Assembly: GCF_000143415.4 (NCBI RefSeq)
Contig: NW_003314377.1
Span: 138,240-202,239 of the forward strand
Reading direction: 5' to 3'
DNA from: Selaginella moellendorffii
Taxonomy: Eukaryota; Streptophyta; Lycopodiopsida; Selaginellales; Selaginellaceae
Length of the DNA: 64,000 nucleotides
Shown: positions 21,375 to 33,681 of the stretch, one piece after another
Numbering within the stretch: position 1 is the first letter of the stretch
How the letters are laid out: every line of letters starts with the position of its first letter
The notes under the pieces: generated by a model
What the model saw: the letters and a program-made list of their open reading frames with translations, nothing else
What the model was told of the DNA's origin: nothing
Database searches by the model: none
Translations under genes and position numbers: made by a program

Positions 21375-24300
21375 ATGAGAGAGTTTAGGTCTTTCTCGGG
21401 GGAAGGAAGGATGAATGCCGACAGTGGCCATCGCAAGGGCGAGATCGCGGAGCTTAAATCCCAGCTCCGGCAGCTCGCGGGTAGCCGGGCGCCCGGCGTG
21501 GAGGAGGTGAAGCGCGAGCTCTACAAGAAGGTAATCTCCTACATGACCATCGGCATCGATGTCTCGTCGCTCTTCAGCGAGATGGTGATGTGCTCCGCGA
21601 CATCGGATCTCGTCGTCAAGAAGATGTGCTACCTCTATGTCGGGAATTACGCCAAGGTCCATCCAGATCTAGCGCTGCTCACCATAAATTTCCTCCAGCG
21701 GGATTGCCAGGACGATGATCCGATGATCCGGGGCCTGGCGCTGCGGAGCTTGTGCTCCTTGAGGGTGATGAATTTCGTGGAGTACTTGGTCGGGTCTCTC
21801 AGGAAGGGCCTCAAGGATAACAATGGTTACGTGAGACAGGTAGCTGCGATGGGAGTGCTCAAGCTCTACCACATTGCTCCTACTGCTTGCATTGAGAATG
21901 ATTTCGTGGCTACATTGAAGAGCATGCTTTCTCAGGATCCCGATGCTCAGGTTCGTGAGTAGTTCTTCCTTTTTTCTTTTCTTTTCTTTCTTTCTTGATA
22001 TCTTGTTTACTCACTTTGTTACCTTTAGGTGGTCGCGAACTGTCTGTGTGCGCTGGAAGAGATTTTGGTTCTGGAGAGAACCAACAGTGACCGTGCAAAC
22101 AAAGATCGGGAGATGCTACATAGCAAGCAAATCGTTTTCTCGCTGCTAAACAGGCAAGGCTCCGGTTTTGAAAGCTTTGCTGCTCTTAATTGTTGTGCTT
22201 GATACAGGATCAAGGACTTCTCCGAATGGGCTCAATGTCTCGTGCTTGATATGGTATCGAAGTACATTCCGGTGGATCCAAATGAGACATTTGATATCAT
22301 GAACCTGTTGGAAGATCGGCTGCAGCATTCCAATAGTGCGGTGGTGCTAGCAACTATCAAAGTTTTTCTTCAGCTGACAATCTCTATGGCCGACGTTCAC
22401 CAGCAAGTGAGTTCGTTTGTTTTTCGTTCGCATTGTTAAGTTTGGTTGGTTCTTCAGGTATACGAAAGGATAAAAGCTCCTCTGCTTACTTTGATAAGCT
22501 CGGGCAGCCCAGAGTTATCGTATGCGGTGCTCAGCCATCTCCATTTGTTGGTAATGAGAGCACCCATACTGTTCTCATCCGATTACAAACATTTTTACTG
22601 TCGCTATAGTGACCCGTCTTACGTGAAAAAGCTGAAAATTGAGATGCTTACTGCCGTTGCGAGCGAGAGCAACATGTACGAAATTGGTGAGCATCTTTCC
22701 TCCAACACTTTAGTTCTTGATGTTGAAGTATTTGATCCACTGAATGCAGGCTTTGTTTTTTGAATGATCAGTGACAGAGCTTAGCGAGTACGCGGCAAAC
22801 GTGGACGTTGGAATAACGCGAGAAGCCATAAGGGCCGTGGGAAAAATCGCGTTAAACCTTTGCGACGTCAATGCGATCGTTGATCGGCTGCTTCAGTTTT
22901 TAGAGATGGAGCGGGATTATGTTACTGCGGAAACACTGGTATGGCTATTCAATTTAAAGACATCCCTTACGCTTTGGTTTCGTTTCAGGTCTTAGTGAAA
23001 GACTTGGTGAGAAAGTACCCAGAATGGAGTCATGACTGCATTGCGGTTGTTGGAAATGTGAGTAGCAAAAGTATTCAAGAACCGAAAGCGAAGGCAGCTC
23101 TCATATGGATGCTCGGAGAGTATTCTCATGATATGCTCGATGCACCTTATGTGCTTGAAAGTTTTGTGGATAACTGGCTGGAAGAGGACTCTCCCGAGGT
23201 TAGTCTTGCTCTCTACGTTTGTCTTTCAGTTCTGGAAAGCAGTTATTGTTTACAGGTTCGTCTGGAGTTGCTGACAGCCGCAGCAAAGATTTTTTTCAAA
23301 CGACCACCTGAAAGCCAAAAGCTTCTTGGAGCTGCATTAGCAGCAGCGGTTGACGATCCTGATCAGGTACGTTTCTTCTTAATCCGTTATTTAATTGATA
23401 ATTGCTTGTTAATCTTTGCCAGGACGTCCACGACAAGGGTCTGTTCTATTATAGGCTTCTTCAACAAGGGGTTCAAACTGCGGAGTCAATAGTCAATCCA
23501 CCAAAGAAGGCAGTCTCTGATTTTGCAGATATCCAAAACAGTGAAATGAGAGATCGAATATTTGATGAATTCAACAGCCTATCTGTCATCTACCGCGAGG
23601 TGAGCTGTTATTTGAAGTTTCTACCATGTATAAAGTGGACTTTTTGCAGCCTTCGTACATGTTTTTGGACAAGGAACATAGAAAACTGTACGAGTTTTCT
23701 GATGAAGCAGCCCCAACTGATGTGTTGCCGACACAAAAACTGGACGCAAACGACAATGATTTGCTCCTTGGTGCGTTTGATAAGGAAGAAAGCCAAAGTG
23801 GCGTGAGCAACGGGGATGATGGACCACTCAGTGCGCCACGATCGCCATCTCCAACGCTACTAGGTGACTCAGTGCCTCCAGTGTCAGCTTCAAATATTCC
23901 TGCGGCATTCGGGATTGATGATCTCCTCGGCCTGAACATCTCTACGCCACCTCCTCCTCCGCCATCATTGGTACTCAGCTCAAAGCCAGTTCTCGACTCT
24001 GGCACGTTTCAAAAGAAATGGTCACAGCTTCCTGTTGCTCTAAGTTTCGTAAGTACCACTCAGTCTTACATGGCGTTCGCTAACGACGTGCTTTTGTTAA
24101 CAGGAGCATCCAATCTCAGCGCAGAGCCTCAAGACCACTCAGCCGCTTCTGCGCCATATGCAGGAAAAATCTGTGCAGTGCATGGCGTCGGGTGGCCAGA
24201 GCCCGACTTTCAAGTTCTTCTTCTTCGCGCAGAAGGCCGATGGGATGCCTGGGACAGGCTTCTTCCTCGTGGAGTGCCTGGTCCATACGAGCGCAGGAAA

Positions 24301-24388
24301 GGCCAGCGTTAAAGTAAAGAGCGAAGATTCGACATTTACAGCGGCCTTTAGCGACCTTTTCAAGTCCGCACTATCGTCCTTCATGTAG
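21375..24388 (+). CDS. AP-4 complex subunit beta
   Basis: Large subunit of the AP-4 adaptor that sorts cargo at the trans-Golgi network, in plants including vacuolar proteins. Ten exons (21375-21950, 22029-22153, 22208-22406, 22458-22686, 22772-22938, 22989-23198, 23256-23366, 23423-23599, 23650-24048, 24104-24388) give 825 residues. The adaptin trunk is unmistakable: AGSRAPGVEEVKRELYKKVI, MCYLYVGNYAKVHPDLALLT, QRDCQDDDPMIRGLALRSLC, DFSEWAQCLVLDM, IMNLLEDRLQHSNSAVVLAT, EPKAKAALIWMLGEYSHDML. A Pro/Ser-rich hinge (about residues 600-690) leads to the ear domain with FKFFFFAQKADGMPG. Intron 2 begins GC (AG|GCAAGG at 22154). MNADSGHRKG at 21411 is an alternative start. Confidence 0.95.
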
Positions 24389-24561
24389 GTGGCTGTAATA
24401 TCCTTTTCTGTACTTCTTCGTACTAACGTCTTACATTTCGCAGCATTTGACCAGTAGCTCGAGTTGTCTAGATGAACAAGTGCAAGAGAAAGAAAGAAAT
24501 CCTTGAGGTTTGCGGCCTACATTGTGCTTTCAAGAATATCGTGTAGGATATAGTTGCTTTG

Positions 24562-25065
24562 CTAAAGATTCTCCAGGCTGACGACATAGAGATCGACGAG
24601 CTCTTGAGCCTGCGAGGAATCCAGGACGACGTCGCTGTTCTCAATGTGCCAGAGCAGGAGGTGGAAGAGATCGACCGGGCAGGGGATTTGCAGCGGTCCC
24701 TGGTGGCAGAAACCAAACTTCTCCTCGCACTTTTTGAGCAGCACCTTGAAGATGGGATGGTGGAGGTGATTGGTCGGGACGATGAACCTCTCCTGGTGCT
24801 GCTCGCCAACGTAGACGGCGAGGTATCCTCTGGGAACATCGGCGGTTCTTGAGTAGGAGCTCTTGTCACCGCTCAGTGGGCTGTAGCTGCCGCTCCTCCG
24901 GCTGCTCCGCAAGCTCGCCAGCTCCTGGAGGCCTTTGAGGACGAGCTTGGTGACCGTCTTGTGGAAGCTGGAGCTCCGCCCGGGCATGGTGGTGTTGCTG
25001 CTCGCCTTGCGATCGTCTCCTCCGCCTCTCAAGAGACTTTGCTGCCGCTTGTTCGTCGTCGTCAT
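24562..25065 (-). CDS. SAUR-family protein
   Basis: Small auxin up RNA proteins inhibit PP2C.D phosphatases and so activate plasma-membrane proton pumps. Single exon, 167 residues from ATG 25065 (MTTTNKRQQSLLRG). The SAUR domain spans roughly residues 85-150: VPRGYLAVYVGEQHQERFIV, HPIFKVLLKKCEEKFGF and a CPVDLFHLLLWHI end. A Ser/Arg-rich N-terminus precedes it. The frame stays open to 25173 with an upstream ATG, but that extension is not typical of SAURs, so I chose the internal start. The gene is convergent with AP-4 beta. Confidence 0.9.
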   Translation of the reverse strand: MTTTNKRQQSLLRGGGDDRKASSNTTMPGRSSSFHKTVTKLVLKGLQELASLRSSRRSGSYSPLSGDKSSYSRTADVPRGYLAVYVGEQHQERFIVPTNHLHHPIFKVLLKKCEEKFGFCHQGPLQIPCPVDLFHLLLWHIENSDVVLDSSQAQELVDLYVVSLENL

Positions 25066-26026
25066 ACACTCCCGGCCTGGAAGACTTGCAGCATGAGAGA
25101 ACACTGGGAGAGAAAAGACGAGAAGGGAGAGCGCTCGGATTTTGCGCTCTTGTGTGGCCCGGAAGTTAGTCAAATGCCGCTCGGCTCGCGAGTATCATCG
25201 TCGTTATCATAGACTTTGCTTGAGGCAGGGGCGAAACAAGGAAAGAAAAACTCTGCGTACATTCTCTCCAGGGTCGAGAGTCATGCTTCTTTGATGATAC
25301 GCTGCTAGAGAAATAGTGGCGAATCACTGCTCCTCTTCTCTCTCTCCTCTCTCTCTCTTTCTCTCTGGCTTGAGGCATATAAACGAAAGACAGAGAGAGA
25401 GGGAGAGACGTTCTCTTTGTTGCTGCTTTCCTCAGAGAAAGAATAAGAATTTCCTTTCCTCCCCTCGGCTATAATTCGCATCGGTCAACTGGGAATGGAA
25501 GAAAGGAGTAAAAAAGAAAACCACAGTTTTAATGAAATGAGGCCAAGCACCTACCTTTGCAGAAGCTTCTCCGACCGAGCATATGCTCGCATCGGCACAC
25601 ATCATGCGAGTAAAAGCTTCGGGCCTTGACTTGTCGTCCGCGAAGCTCTGATAAGAAGAGACTTTGAATGGCTCGGGGTGGACTTTCCGATCGATCCTCA
25701 CAGCTCGCGGGAAAATTTCTGGCTTGTGACGAGCGTAATACTTGAAAGATTCATTCATCACAGCTGCAAGGAAAGATCGTCGGGACCAAGACCAAGGTGT
25801 GAACAAAGAAAATACTCATGCCTCGTGTACGGCTTTGAAAAGAACTTCCCGCTGGGTCCCGGTCCTCGAGTGCACGGAGAGCTCTACGGACGGACTAAAG
25901 AAGAACTGTCAAGGCAAACAAAAGAGATCTGGACCAACAAGTCAAAGGAAAACTAAACATCGTGCTCAAAGCCACTGCTGAAGAGGAGAAAAAGCGAAAG
26001 GAACGTTTTATATTTACCAATGTGAT
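25066..26026. other. Spacer with an unassigned minus-strand frame
   Basis: Contains a CT-rich tract (25337-25373). On the minus strand, 25553-25767 holds an open segment (AVMNESFKYYARHKPEIF through ICSVGEASAK) with plausible splice signals on both sides: TTGCAG upstream and GTAGGT downstream. A second open segment lies near 25835-25925. I could not join them cleanly or recognise the protein; it may be a broken gene. Confidence 0.35.
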
Positions 26027-26932
26027 TCAAGCTCCATTCATGGTGACAACCACCTTCCTTGCTCCGCCACGATCACGATGCTCGCACAGCCAGATTCCCT
26101 TCGCAAGCAGAGTTAAAGTCGCAGCGAGTTTCGGAGCAAAAGTTACCTGCCAAGTTCCCAAGTTTAATCGCCCATCGGTGATCGGGATCCTGTAAAGAGC
26201 AAGCAATAAGAGCAAAGAACAATCCACACCCTCACACGACAAAAACCAGAACAAACTTACGTGACCGAGCAGCCAAACATTGACGACTTGATGTGTGCGG
26301 GCATGTCATCCGGGCCTGAAAAAGAAAAAGTGAGTTGTTTCTTTCCGCCGCGACAGAAGAATCGAGGACAAAAATAAGCGTACCTTCCATTGTGTGCTTC
26401 CATGGAGCGGCACGACCCTGTCGAGGACCACCACCGAATCAAGGAGATCAGGGACAGGGAAAACTATCGCTAACAGCGTGGCCATGGCTACCTCGGGCAC
26501 AGTCTTGTTTAGAAACGTTTCTACATCTTCCTGGACATCGCTATCGTAATTCTCGTTCACCGTCAGAGACGCGCTCGTGTGTTGCACTAAGTAGCAAAAA
26601 AAATAAAAGTAAGGAGAAGTAAGTAAGAACGTGACAAAAAAAGATTCCTAAGAAGCTCAATGAGGAACACGCAAAGAGATGCGAGGGAAAAAAAAAAAAA
26701 TTAGAGAATGGCAAAGTAAAAAGACTTACAAAAGAAATGTGCAAAGCCACACTTGATTGACGAAAGGTCCGCCTCGATGTCGCGAAGAATCTGGGAGGAG
26801 ATGGAATTTGACCTAGGCGAGCTAAGCGCGTGGAAGAATCCAGCGATGGGAGAGTACCTGGGACGTGACGAGATGGCAGCCGCGCTTGTGAGGGGGGAGC
26901 ACCACCGTTCGCTGTAGCCATTTGCTCGCCAT
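26027..26932 (-). CDS. YjbQ/UPF0047 family protein
   Basis: Small conserved protein of the YjbQ fold; bacterial members have weak thiamin-phosphate-synthase activity, but the plant role is not settled. Seven exons on the minus strand (26858-26932, 26730-26790, 26492-26586, 26384-26417, 26261-26315, 26147-26189, 26027-26098) give 144 residues. The start [20 protein letters not shown] fits the family start KWxQ. Signature runs are [58 protein letters not shown] and [19 protein letters not shown], with the conserved His residues. It lies 95 bp downstream of the PANK gene on the same strand. Confidence 0.93.
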
Positions 26933-27027
26933 AGCTGAAAATTCCCAGAATGAATTCTAGGGTTTAGCAGAATATGCTTTTAACGTCTTGAAATTAATCG
27001 CACAGAATATTCCACGAAAGATGCGGC

Positions 27028-30000
27028 TTAAGCCTTAAGCCCTACTTCATAGCGGCATATGCAGTCGTAGATGGCGCCATTGAAGAGTTTCTCTGCCAAG
27101 CGCTGGTTTTTCACCATAGCTAACTGGTAAAAAACAAAATTACCACACCACATTTTGAGGAGGATAGGAAGAGAGAGAAAAAGAGGAAAATATATACCTT
27201 TAAGGCCTCACACGTAAACCGGGCGTCATAATTCGTGTGCAACGATCTTCCCATGCCTTCCAAAACAATCTGTTTATTTGGCGTCACTTTCGTCAGCGAT
27301 GCTTTCCCAAGGGACTCGGGAAGAATGGAAAGTTTTTTACCAGGTCCGCCTCCTCGGCGAGTATCGCCAGCTCCGAGCTCACTTGGCGGAAGTCGAGGCA
27401 CGGGCTGCCGGAGCCGCTCTGGACGACCATGAGCCTGGGAGCTGTGGACGTCGTCGCAGATCGATCGTCGAGAGAAGTAGCATTGAGCAGCACGCCGCCA
27501 GCTATGGCGGCCTCTCGAAGAATGCTACAATGCTGCAATGCAAAGAGAGTGGTCTTACTCCCCAAACATATGGAGTCTTCACGTTTACCGTGGCTGCTGC
27601 TGCTACCACCGTTGGAAGCTCCATGTAAGTGACATCGTTGATTGCAGGGAGCGTGTTCGCAACCAGGACAACCTGTGAGTGAGAGAAAACTTAGGAGCTG
27701 GCTTGAACGAAAGGAATCGGGACACAAACGTTGATACCTCTGTGCCGCGTCTAAGGAGCTCACGAGCAAACGGGAGCATCCCCAGGACGATATCGGCTCC
27801 AGAGTTGTCGACGAAAAGCAGTGCTCTGTAGTGCGGTTTTCCTGACATCCACCTGTTTCGAAACGCATCAAAGTCGTCCACCTGATCACAGCGAAGTAAG
27901 TTCTTGTTACAGGAACTGCGAGAAACAGTACTCTCCAGGGCCGCTGCATTTTGTTGCGACTCATGCGGTATATCTCGATAATGGTACCGCTCTGATAGAG
28001 CTCTACGCAGGCTCGAGAACCCCAGTCAAAAATGTTAGCAGCGAGGACGCCTTCTATTATTGTAAGTAATCTTGTCTCCTGTGCATATAGATGAGAATGA
28101 ACATGACAAATCTTAGGCTAGTACCGTGTCCATGGTGTCAAGCTCCGAAAAGAGGTCAGGCAATACCGCCAGGGATGCTTCATTTTCCCTGCAATAAGAG
28201 ACAGAGACTTGAAGAACAAAATAGAGGACAGTACCAACCTTTGCTTGATTGCTCGATACGCATCCGTGAAGTGGAACTCTCGAAGGCACTCTTCTCTGAG
28301 TTCTAGAAGGTTTGCAAGGCCGAGCTTCCCATACGCTGCTGGTTCTTCTCTCAACCTGAACTCCTAGCTGAACAATTTTACGTAGAAAAAACCACAATTA
28401 CCTCGCAAGATGGGCTCGAAAGGCTTGTGCAAAAGCGTCACCTCTGCGCTTTGCGTTGTCGGTGCCACCTTCACTAGCGACAGCCTGAAAAAAACAGTTT
28501 TTCTGAAGCTCGGTCGCGAGTTTTTGTGAATACCTTTTCAACCAAGTTCGGCAGCTGTTCGGAAAGAATGTTAAACCAATACCTGCAAGGTTATAGATAA
28601 GTTATTAGTTCCAAATAAAAACAATGATGACTAATTCCTTACTCTCGCTCATCAAGGTCTCCCAAGTCAATGGTGTTAGGCTCGTACCTAAAAGCAAACA
28701 ACGTCAATGTAGCTGATGGGAAACTAATGCTTGCTTACACACGTTTTCGGATCTGCTAGCAGCGGAAATGGTTCAAGAGAAGGTATTAGGTGAAGGACAC
28801 CAACGTTAAGTGCTGCACTTGAATCAGAACGTAGCGACCTGGCACGACCTAGAGGACGCTCAAAACCACCGAGCCCAGTTGTGCTTGGATAACCTGTTGG
28901 TACTGGGGCAGTAATTTCTCCACCCTTTTGTACAAACTTTTCCATCCAAGTGATCTAACATTCGAATGCGGTTAAAAAACTGAAACAAAATATCTGCTGA
29001 GTACCTTCTCGTTTAGATCCCGAATAAGAGGGCCATGAATATTTCCCCCGGAGTATGGAGCACCCATAGGAAACCGCTCCACAAACTGGTGCGCGGTCAG
29101 GTTGGCAAGACCGTGTTTGTCGTAGCTCAAAAATGCACCTAGCGCGCCAAGAAATCCTTCATGCCTCAAGAACATTGCCTGCGCTTCACCTTTCGACCTG
29201 TGCGTTGATCTACGTTAAAAAATTTCAAGCAGTGTCGAAAACATACCAGAAAGAGATGGCGAATGACATTGTGTCCATTGTGTATGCATGCCCGCGAATA
29301 AAAAAGCCTCCAAAAAATATGCGTTTTAATTTGTATCTGATAGCATTTAAGTAAGCAATCTGCAAGAACAGTATCAGAAGCCTACTAACCGGAATGCCTC
29401 ATAGTACACAACCTGACCAATGTTGTAAGAGATCATTCGAAGTAAGGAAAGGGCAATATCCTCTTTACGGTAATCCGAAAGACTCTTTGTTTCAGATATA
29501 ACTCTACCAAAGCTGGAAGCTATTGTTGACGCAGACAATCCAATCTGTCATGAGATTATAAATTTAAGAAACGACCGCAGCATATACCTTCGAGTAGTCT
29601 AGGCCGCCGTAGATATCTCCTACAAGCATATCGATGGCACTATTATCACCTTGCTGGCTTAGCTCCAATATCTGGTCGAATCTGCAATGCATTATTTACA
29701 GAGGATTGACAGGAGGCCAGAAAACAGCATCTCTTACGTTTTACATCCTGTTAGCAATCGGCCAAGGCCCCAAAAGGTTCCTCCACCAACATTTGTCCCA
29801 CTCACCCTTTGAAATTGGCCATCTGCATCAACCTGTTCCTCGATTTTAAATACTTTGTTGTGTACAAAGGCACCGTACCTTGATCATGCTGACACCAGAT
29901 CCGATGTTAACGAGAAGGTACGGGAACATATCGCTTTGGTCAATTTGAACGAACTGCTTATTCCCTTCCAAGTGTGTGAATGCCTCGTCTCTGATAGCCT

Positions 30001-30804
30001 GCCTTGAAGAAGAAAGGTAAAAGATCCGTTTCCCGGAAATGGTGTGAGAGCTTACTCTTTGTAAGAAATTTGCTCCAGCGACCAAGCAATCCATCTCGTC
30101 CTCTTTGTCGAGTGTCACACCCAAACGCTCCTTGAACATATCCGCGTACTTGAATGCCCCGCCACCCGTGGCCTTCATCCACCACCCGCAAAGCAATTAC
30201 AAACGACAAGGAAGTCTCGTCACTCACCTTAATTGTGATTCCTTCCTCTGACCGGCTAACTACACAGCACTTCTTAGAAACAGCGCAAAATAAAAAAAGA
30301 AAAGAAAAGAAAGAGCTTACATGGATCATTGCAGCAATGAAGCCGCTTTGACTCGATAAAGTCCAGGCACTCGTTGATTTTCCCGGTCTCAAACTTGACG
30401 AAGTGAAGCCGCCCGCCAGAGAAGTGACCGCGAAGGCTGGGAGATTTTGGCTGCTCCCCCGATCTTCTGGAGCTAGAAGGCTCGGGATGCCTCGAAAAAT
30501 AGATCAGCTTGATAAGCGAGCCTGCGATCAAAATATTGACTCGGCGATGCGATGAATGGGAAGAAGGAAGAAAAAGAAAGGAAAGAATAGAAATTCTACC
30601 TCCTATGTCGATTGCGAAGTGGCTGATGTCGTCGTTTTGATTCGGCAGAAGAATGCTGGGGTTTCGATCCTCCGTGGATCCTTGAATCGCAGCGCCGCTC
30701 AGATCCAGCTGCGGCCGCGACAAGCTCCTGGGAATCGATTGCTGCTGGTGCTGCTGCTGCGACGCCGGCGGCTCTCCATCCATGGCGCTGGATTGCGTCG
30801 CCAT
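27028..30804 (-). CDS. PANK2: Pantothenate kinase fused to DUF89 phosphatase (PANK2-type)
   Basis: The N-terminal half phosphorylates pantothenate, the first committed step of coenzyme A synthesis; the C-terminal half is a DUF89/ARMT1-type metal phosphatase thought to remove damaged 4'-phosphopantetheine. Many short introns. From ATG 30804 a Gln/Ser-rich leader precedes the nucleotide-binding HFAIDIGGSLIKLIYFSRH, then GGGAFKYADMFKERLGVTLD, DEMDCLVAGANFLQRV, FPYLLVNIGSGVSMIKV and AMFLRHEGFLGALGAFLSYD. The phosphatase part has YGKLGLANLLELREECLREF, MSRNKMQRPWRVDDFDAFRN, catalytic LLFVDNSGADIVLGMLPFAR, and GSGSPCLDFRQVSSELA. The last exon encodes LAMVKNQRLAEKLFNGAIYD, with TAA at 27028-27030. 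This matches the plant two-domain form. Confidence 0.94.
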
Positions 30805-31056
30805 TCCCGATGGCGCGCGCTATCTCTACCTAGCTCGAAAAAATATTCACAAACCCCTTTGCATGGGCTACCTTCTTAATCGGCGAATATGCCTTGACGG
30901 CGTGAGAACATTCCGTCTGGGCCGGCGGGCGAATATTCGTGGTCCCTTTCACGAGAGCGTTTCAGTGGCCTGTTTAGCCTAAATTGCTTCCACTGAAACG
31001 CTCCGGACGTGAAGAAAATCCCGCATTGGCTCTCAATCCATGCGCTGGAGAGAGCT
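30805..31056. promoter_or_regulatory. Shared divergent promoter region
   Basis: Only 252 bp separate the ATG of the PANK2-type gene (minus) from that of the malectin/LRR gene (plus), so both promoters and leaders must lie here. No TATA box stands out. Co-regulation is not shown. Confidence 0.5.
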
Positions 31057-32442
31057 ATGGCGGCGCCCTGGCGGACGAATCCGTGCTGGTTCTGTCTAGC
31101 TAGCGGCATTGCAATTCTCCTGTGGAGCGCGGCTGGGGCGAGGGCCGATCAACAGCGAGCTGCGACGATCTTCCACAGTAAGTGCTCCTGGAAATCCTTT
31201 CTGTGCGCGCTAGTGGCAAATGTAGCTCGGATTTTTTCGAGTAGACAGCAGCATCGATCCCTTGCTTGGTCTCCAATGCATCGCCCTAGTCCTTTGTTCT
31301 TCGTGGATTCGTGCCAGTCTTCTTCCTGGACTTTCATCTCTTGCGCTCTTGCAGATACTTCGTTACGCATCGACTGCGGCGGGCCAAGAACTTTCGTGAA
31401 CGAATTCAAGGAGAAATGGCTCTCGGACAGATTCTACACGGGAGGGAGCACCGCCGCGCTCGTCTCGACCTCGGACCACTTGAGGCGATCCCACGAGTGG
31501 TCTCTACGCTACTTTCCTCCCTCAACCGGCAAGAAGAATTGCTACATTGTGGAGCTCCCAAACGGCCGCTACTCCATCCGGATGTTCTTCGTCTACGGGA
31601 ACTATGATCGCAAGTCCAGGCCCCCAAACTTCGATGTCTCGGTGGAAGGCACGGTGGTTTTCAGCTGGAGATATCCTTGGTCCGACGAGGAAGCAAAGAA
31701 TGGTGTCTACAGCGATCTCTACACCTTCATCGACGATGGCGACGCGAAGATTTGCTTCTACAGCATTGCGACGGACTCGCCGGTGATAGGGGCCTTGGAG
31801 ATCGTCTCGGTTGATCCACAGTCGTATAGCTCCCTGGCGACTGGGACCGACGTGATCCTTGTCAACTATGGACGTTTCACTGGTGGGCTCAAGGCTTTTG
31901 GAGCTGGTGTGAGCCGCGAAGGTGACAAACTCGGTCGGGCATGGGAACCGGATGCTACTCTCGCCACCACTTTCGGGGAGAGCTTTTATCTCCGAACGGA
32001 TGATCCTATCAAGAACGCTGAGGTTGCTCCAAACTATTTCCCACAGCGGCTCTACCAGTCGGCTCACACGCTAACTTCACCCGGCAGCATCGAGTTTATG
32101 TTCACGGTGGACACGAGCCTCGACTACATGCTGTGGTTTCACTTCGCGGAGATTGATACGGCGGTCACGGCTTCTGGCCAGAGAGTTTTCGACGTCTTCA
32201 TCAACAGCGAAGCTGCGTTCTCGGAGGTGGATGTTTACAAGGAGGCTGGAAGCTTTGCTGCTTATGACTTGTTTCACGTACTTAAGAACCTCACTGGCTC
32301 GGCTCTCAACGTGACGCTCTCGCCGCGAGTAGGAACACCAATTCTCAATGGATTGGAGAACTATGCAATCCTCCCTATGGATCTATCAACAAGCGTGGAT
32401 GAAGGTATGTTAAAGGAAGTTTCGGACGTGATGTTTGTAAAC

Positions 32443-32480
<38 letters not shown>

Positions 32481-33574
32481 AGTTCTAGCAATGCTAGCTT
32501 TGAAAGAAAGCTTGCGAGTTCCTGAGAGAATGGGATGGAATGGCGATCCTTGTGCTCCGTTTAATTGGGATACATGGGAAGGTGTCACTTGCAATTATGC
32601 TCCGGATGGGAAATCCCTCGTCATCACTCGTCTGTAAGTTTTCAGTGCTTTACTTCTCTTTCTCATTTAAGGCACGAGCAGGGATTTGTCTGGTCAAGGA
32701 CTGAAAGGAACAATCAACGACAAAATCACCTCACTGAAGCATCTGAGATATTTGTAAGTTCCGCTCTAGAAACACATTTCAAGGCCCGAGTTTGATGCAT
32801 TCTTCTTGGATCCACAGGAACATGAGCAACAACAACTTACGAGGAAGCATTCCCTCCGGTCTTGGAAACGACAATCTCGAAACTGTGTAAGTTTTATATT
32901 CATTGACTTGGCAATTTAATGTGCTGGACTTTTGGACAGGGATTTGTCTTCGAATGATCTGACAGGAAGCATTCCAGAAAGCTTGGGCCAAGCGCAACTT
33001 GTCAAAGTGTAAGAACACGTTTTTCTCTAGAAACTTTCGCCTAATCTTTAACAGGCTTCTAAACAACAACGAGCTAAATGGACAAGTTCCACTGACTCTC
33101 TACACCATCGGTGTACGTGGTGGATTCTTCAAGTAAGAAAAGAGCTTATAGATTTGTTCCTCTTCTTTTGGCGAACTTACCATTCTCTCCGGATCATTGC
33201 AGCATTTCTTCCAACGACGATCTCTGCGGAGTTCCCGCACTGCCCGATTGCCCCTTCTGGCAACGCCAGGAGCTCTCGACTCCTGCTAAGATTGGCATAG
33301 CTCTCACAGCTCTAGCCGGCGCTGCTGCTCTTTCCACGCTGATCTACATTTTCGTCATCCGGAGGCGAAGAGACGACTATAACTTTGGCCTTCCTCATCA
33401 GCTCGCCTGTAAGTTTAAGCTTGTTCCTTAGGAGCAACTCCTGGCTCTTTCTTCTTTCTTTTTCTCGCAGCTCGGAGCGCACGGTATCAAAGACACAAAT
33501 CTAAGCTACGACTGGAAGATTCGTCCGCGCCAGTGTCAAAGTTTGGCTTCGCCGCAAACATGAACACGCTGTAA
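31057..33574 (+). CDS. Malectin-like/LRR receptor-like protein (RLP4-type), no kinase
   Basis: Cell-surface protein with the layout of Arabidopsis RLP4. A signal peptide (CWFCLASGIAILLWSAAGA) is followed by a large malectin-like ectodomain (exon from about 31352; LRIDCGGPRTFVNEF, GKKNCYIVELPNGRYSIRMF, SPGSIEFMFTVDTSLDYMLW, SGQRVFDVFIN). Then a linker GWNGDPCAPFNWDTWEGVTC, about three LRRs (LKGTINDKITSLKHLRYLNM, NLRGSIPSGLG, DLTGSIPESLG), a transmembrane segment GIALTALAGAAALSTLIYIF and a ~45-residue basic tail ending FAANMNTL. No kinase domain follows, so it likely needs a partner kinase. A 35-T run forms the tract before one acceptor. Confidence 0.9.
32444..32478 (+). repeat. Poly-T tract at intron 3' end
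   Basis: Thirty-five consecutive T followed at once by GCAG, the 3' splice site of the malectin/LRR gene's intron. It serves as an unusually long polypyrimidine tract and is probably length-variable. Confidence 0.9.
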
Positions 33575-33681
33575 AAACAAAACATAGATATCTACCTTTT
33601 AACTACAACAGTGAAGTTTTAACGGATTTTAGGGCAGGGAGAAGTGAATGGCAAGCGCGATCGGGGCGGGAGGAGCTTTGC

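Noticed and set aside
6516-30804. A cofactor gene cluster (TPP riboswitch, YjbQ, pantothenate kinase)
   Set aside because: The elements are spread over 24 kb with unrelated genes between them and separate promoters; chance proximity is the simpler view.
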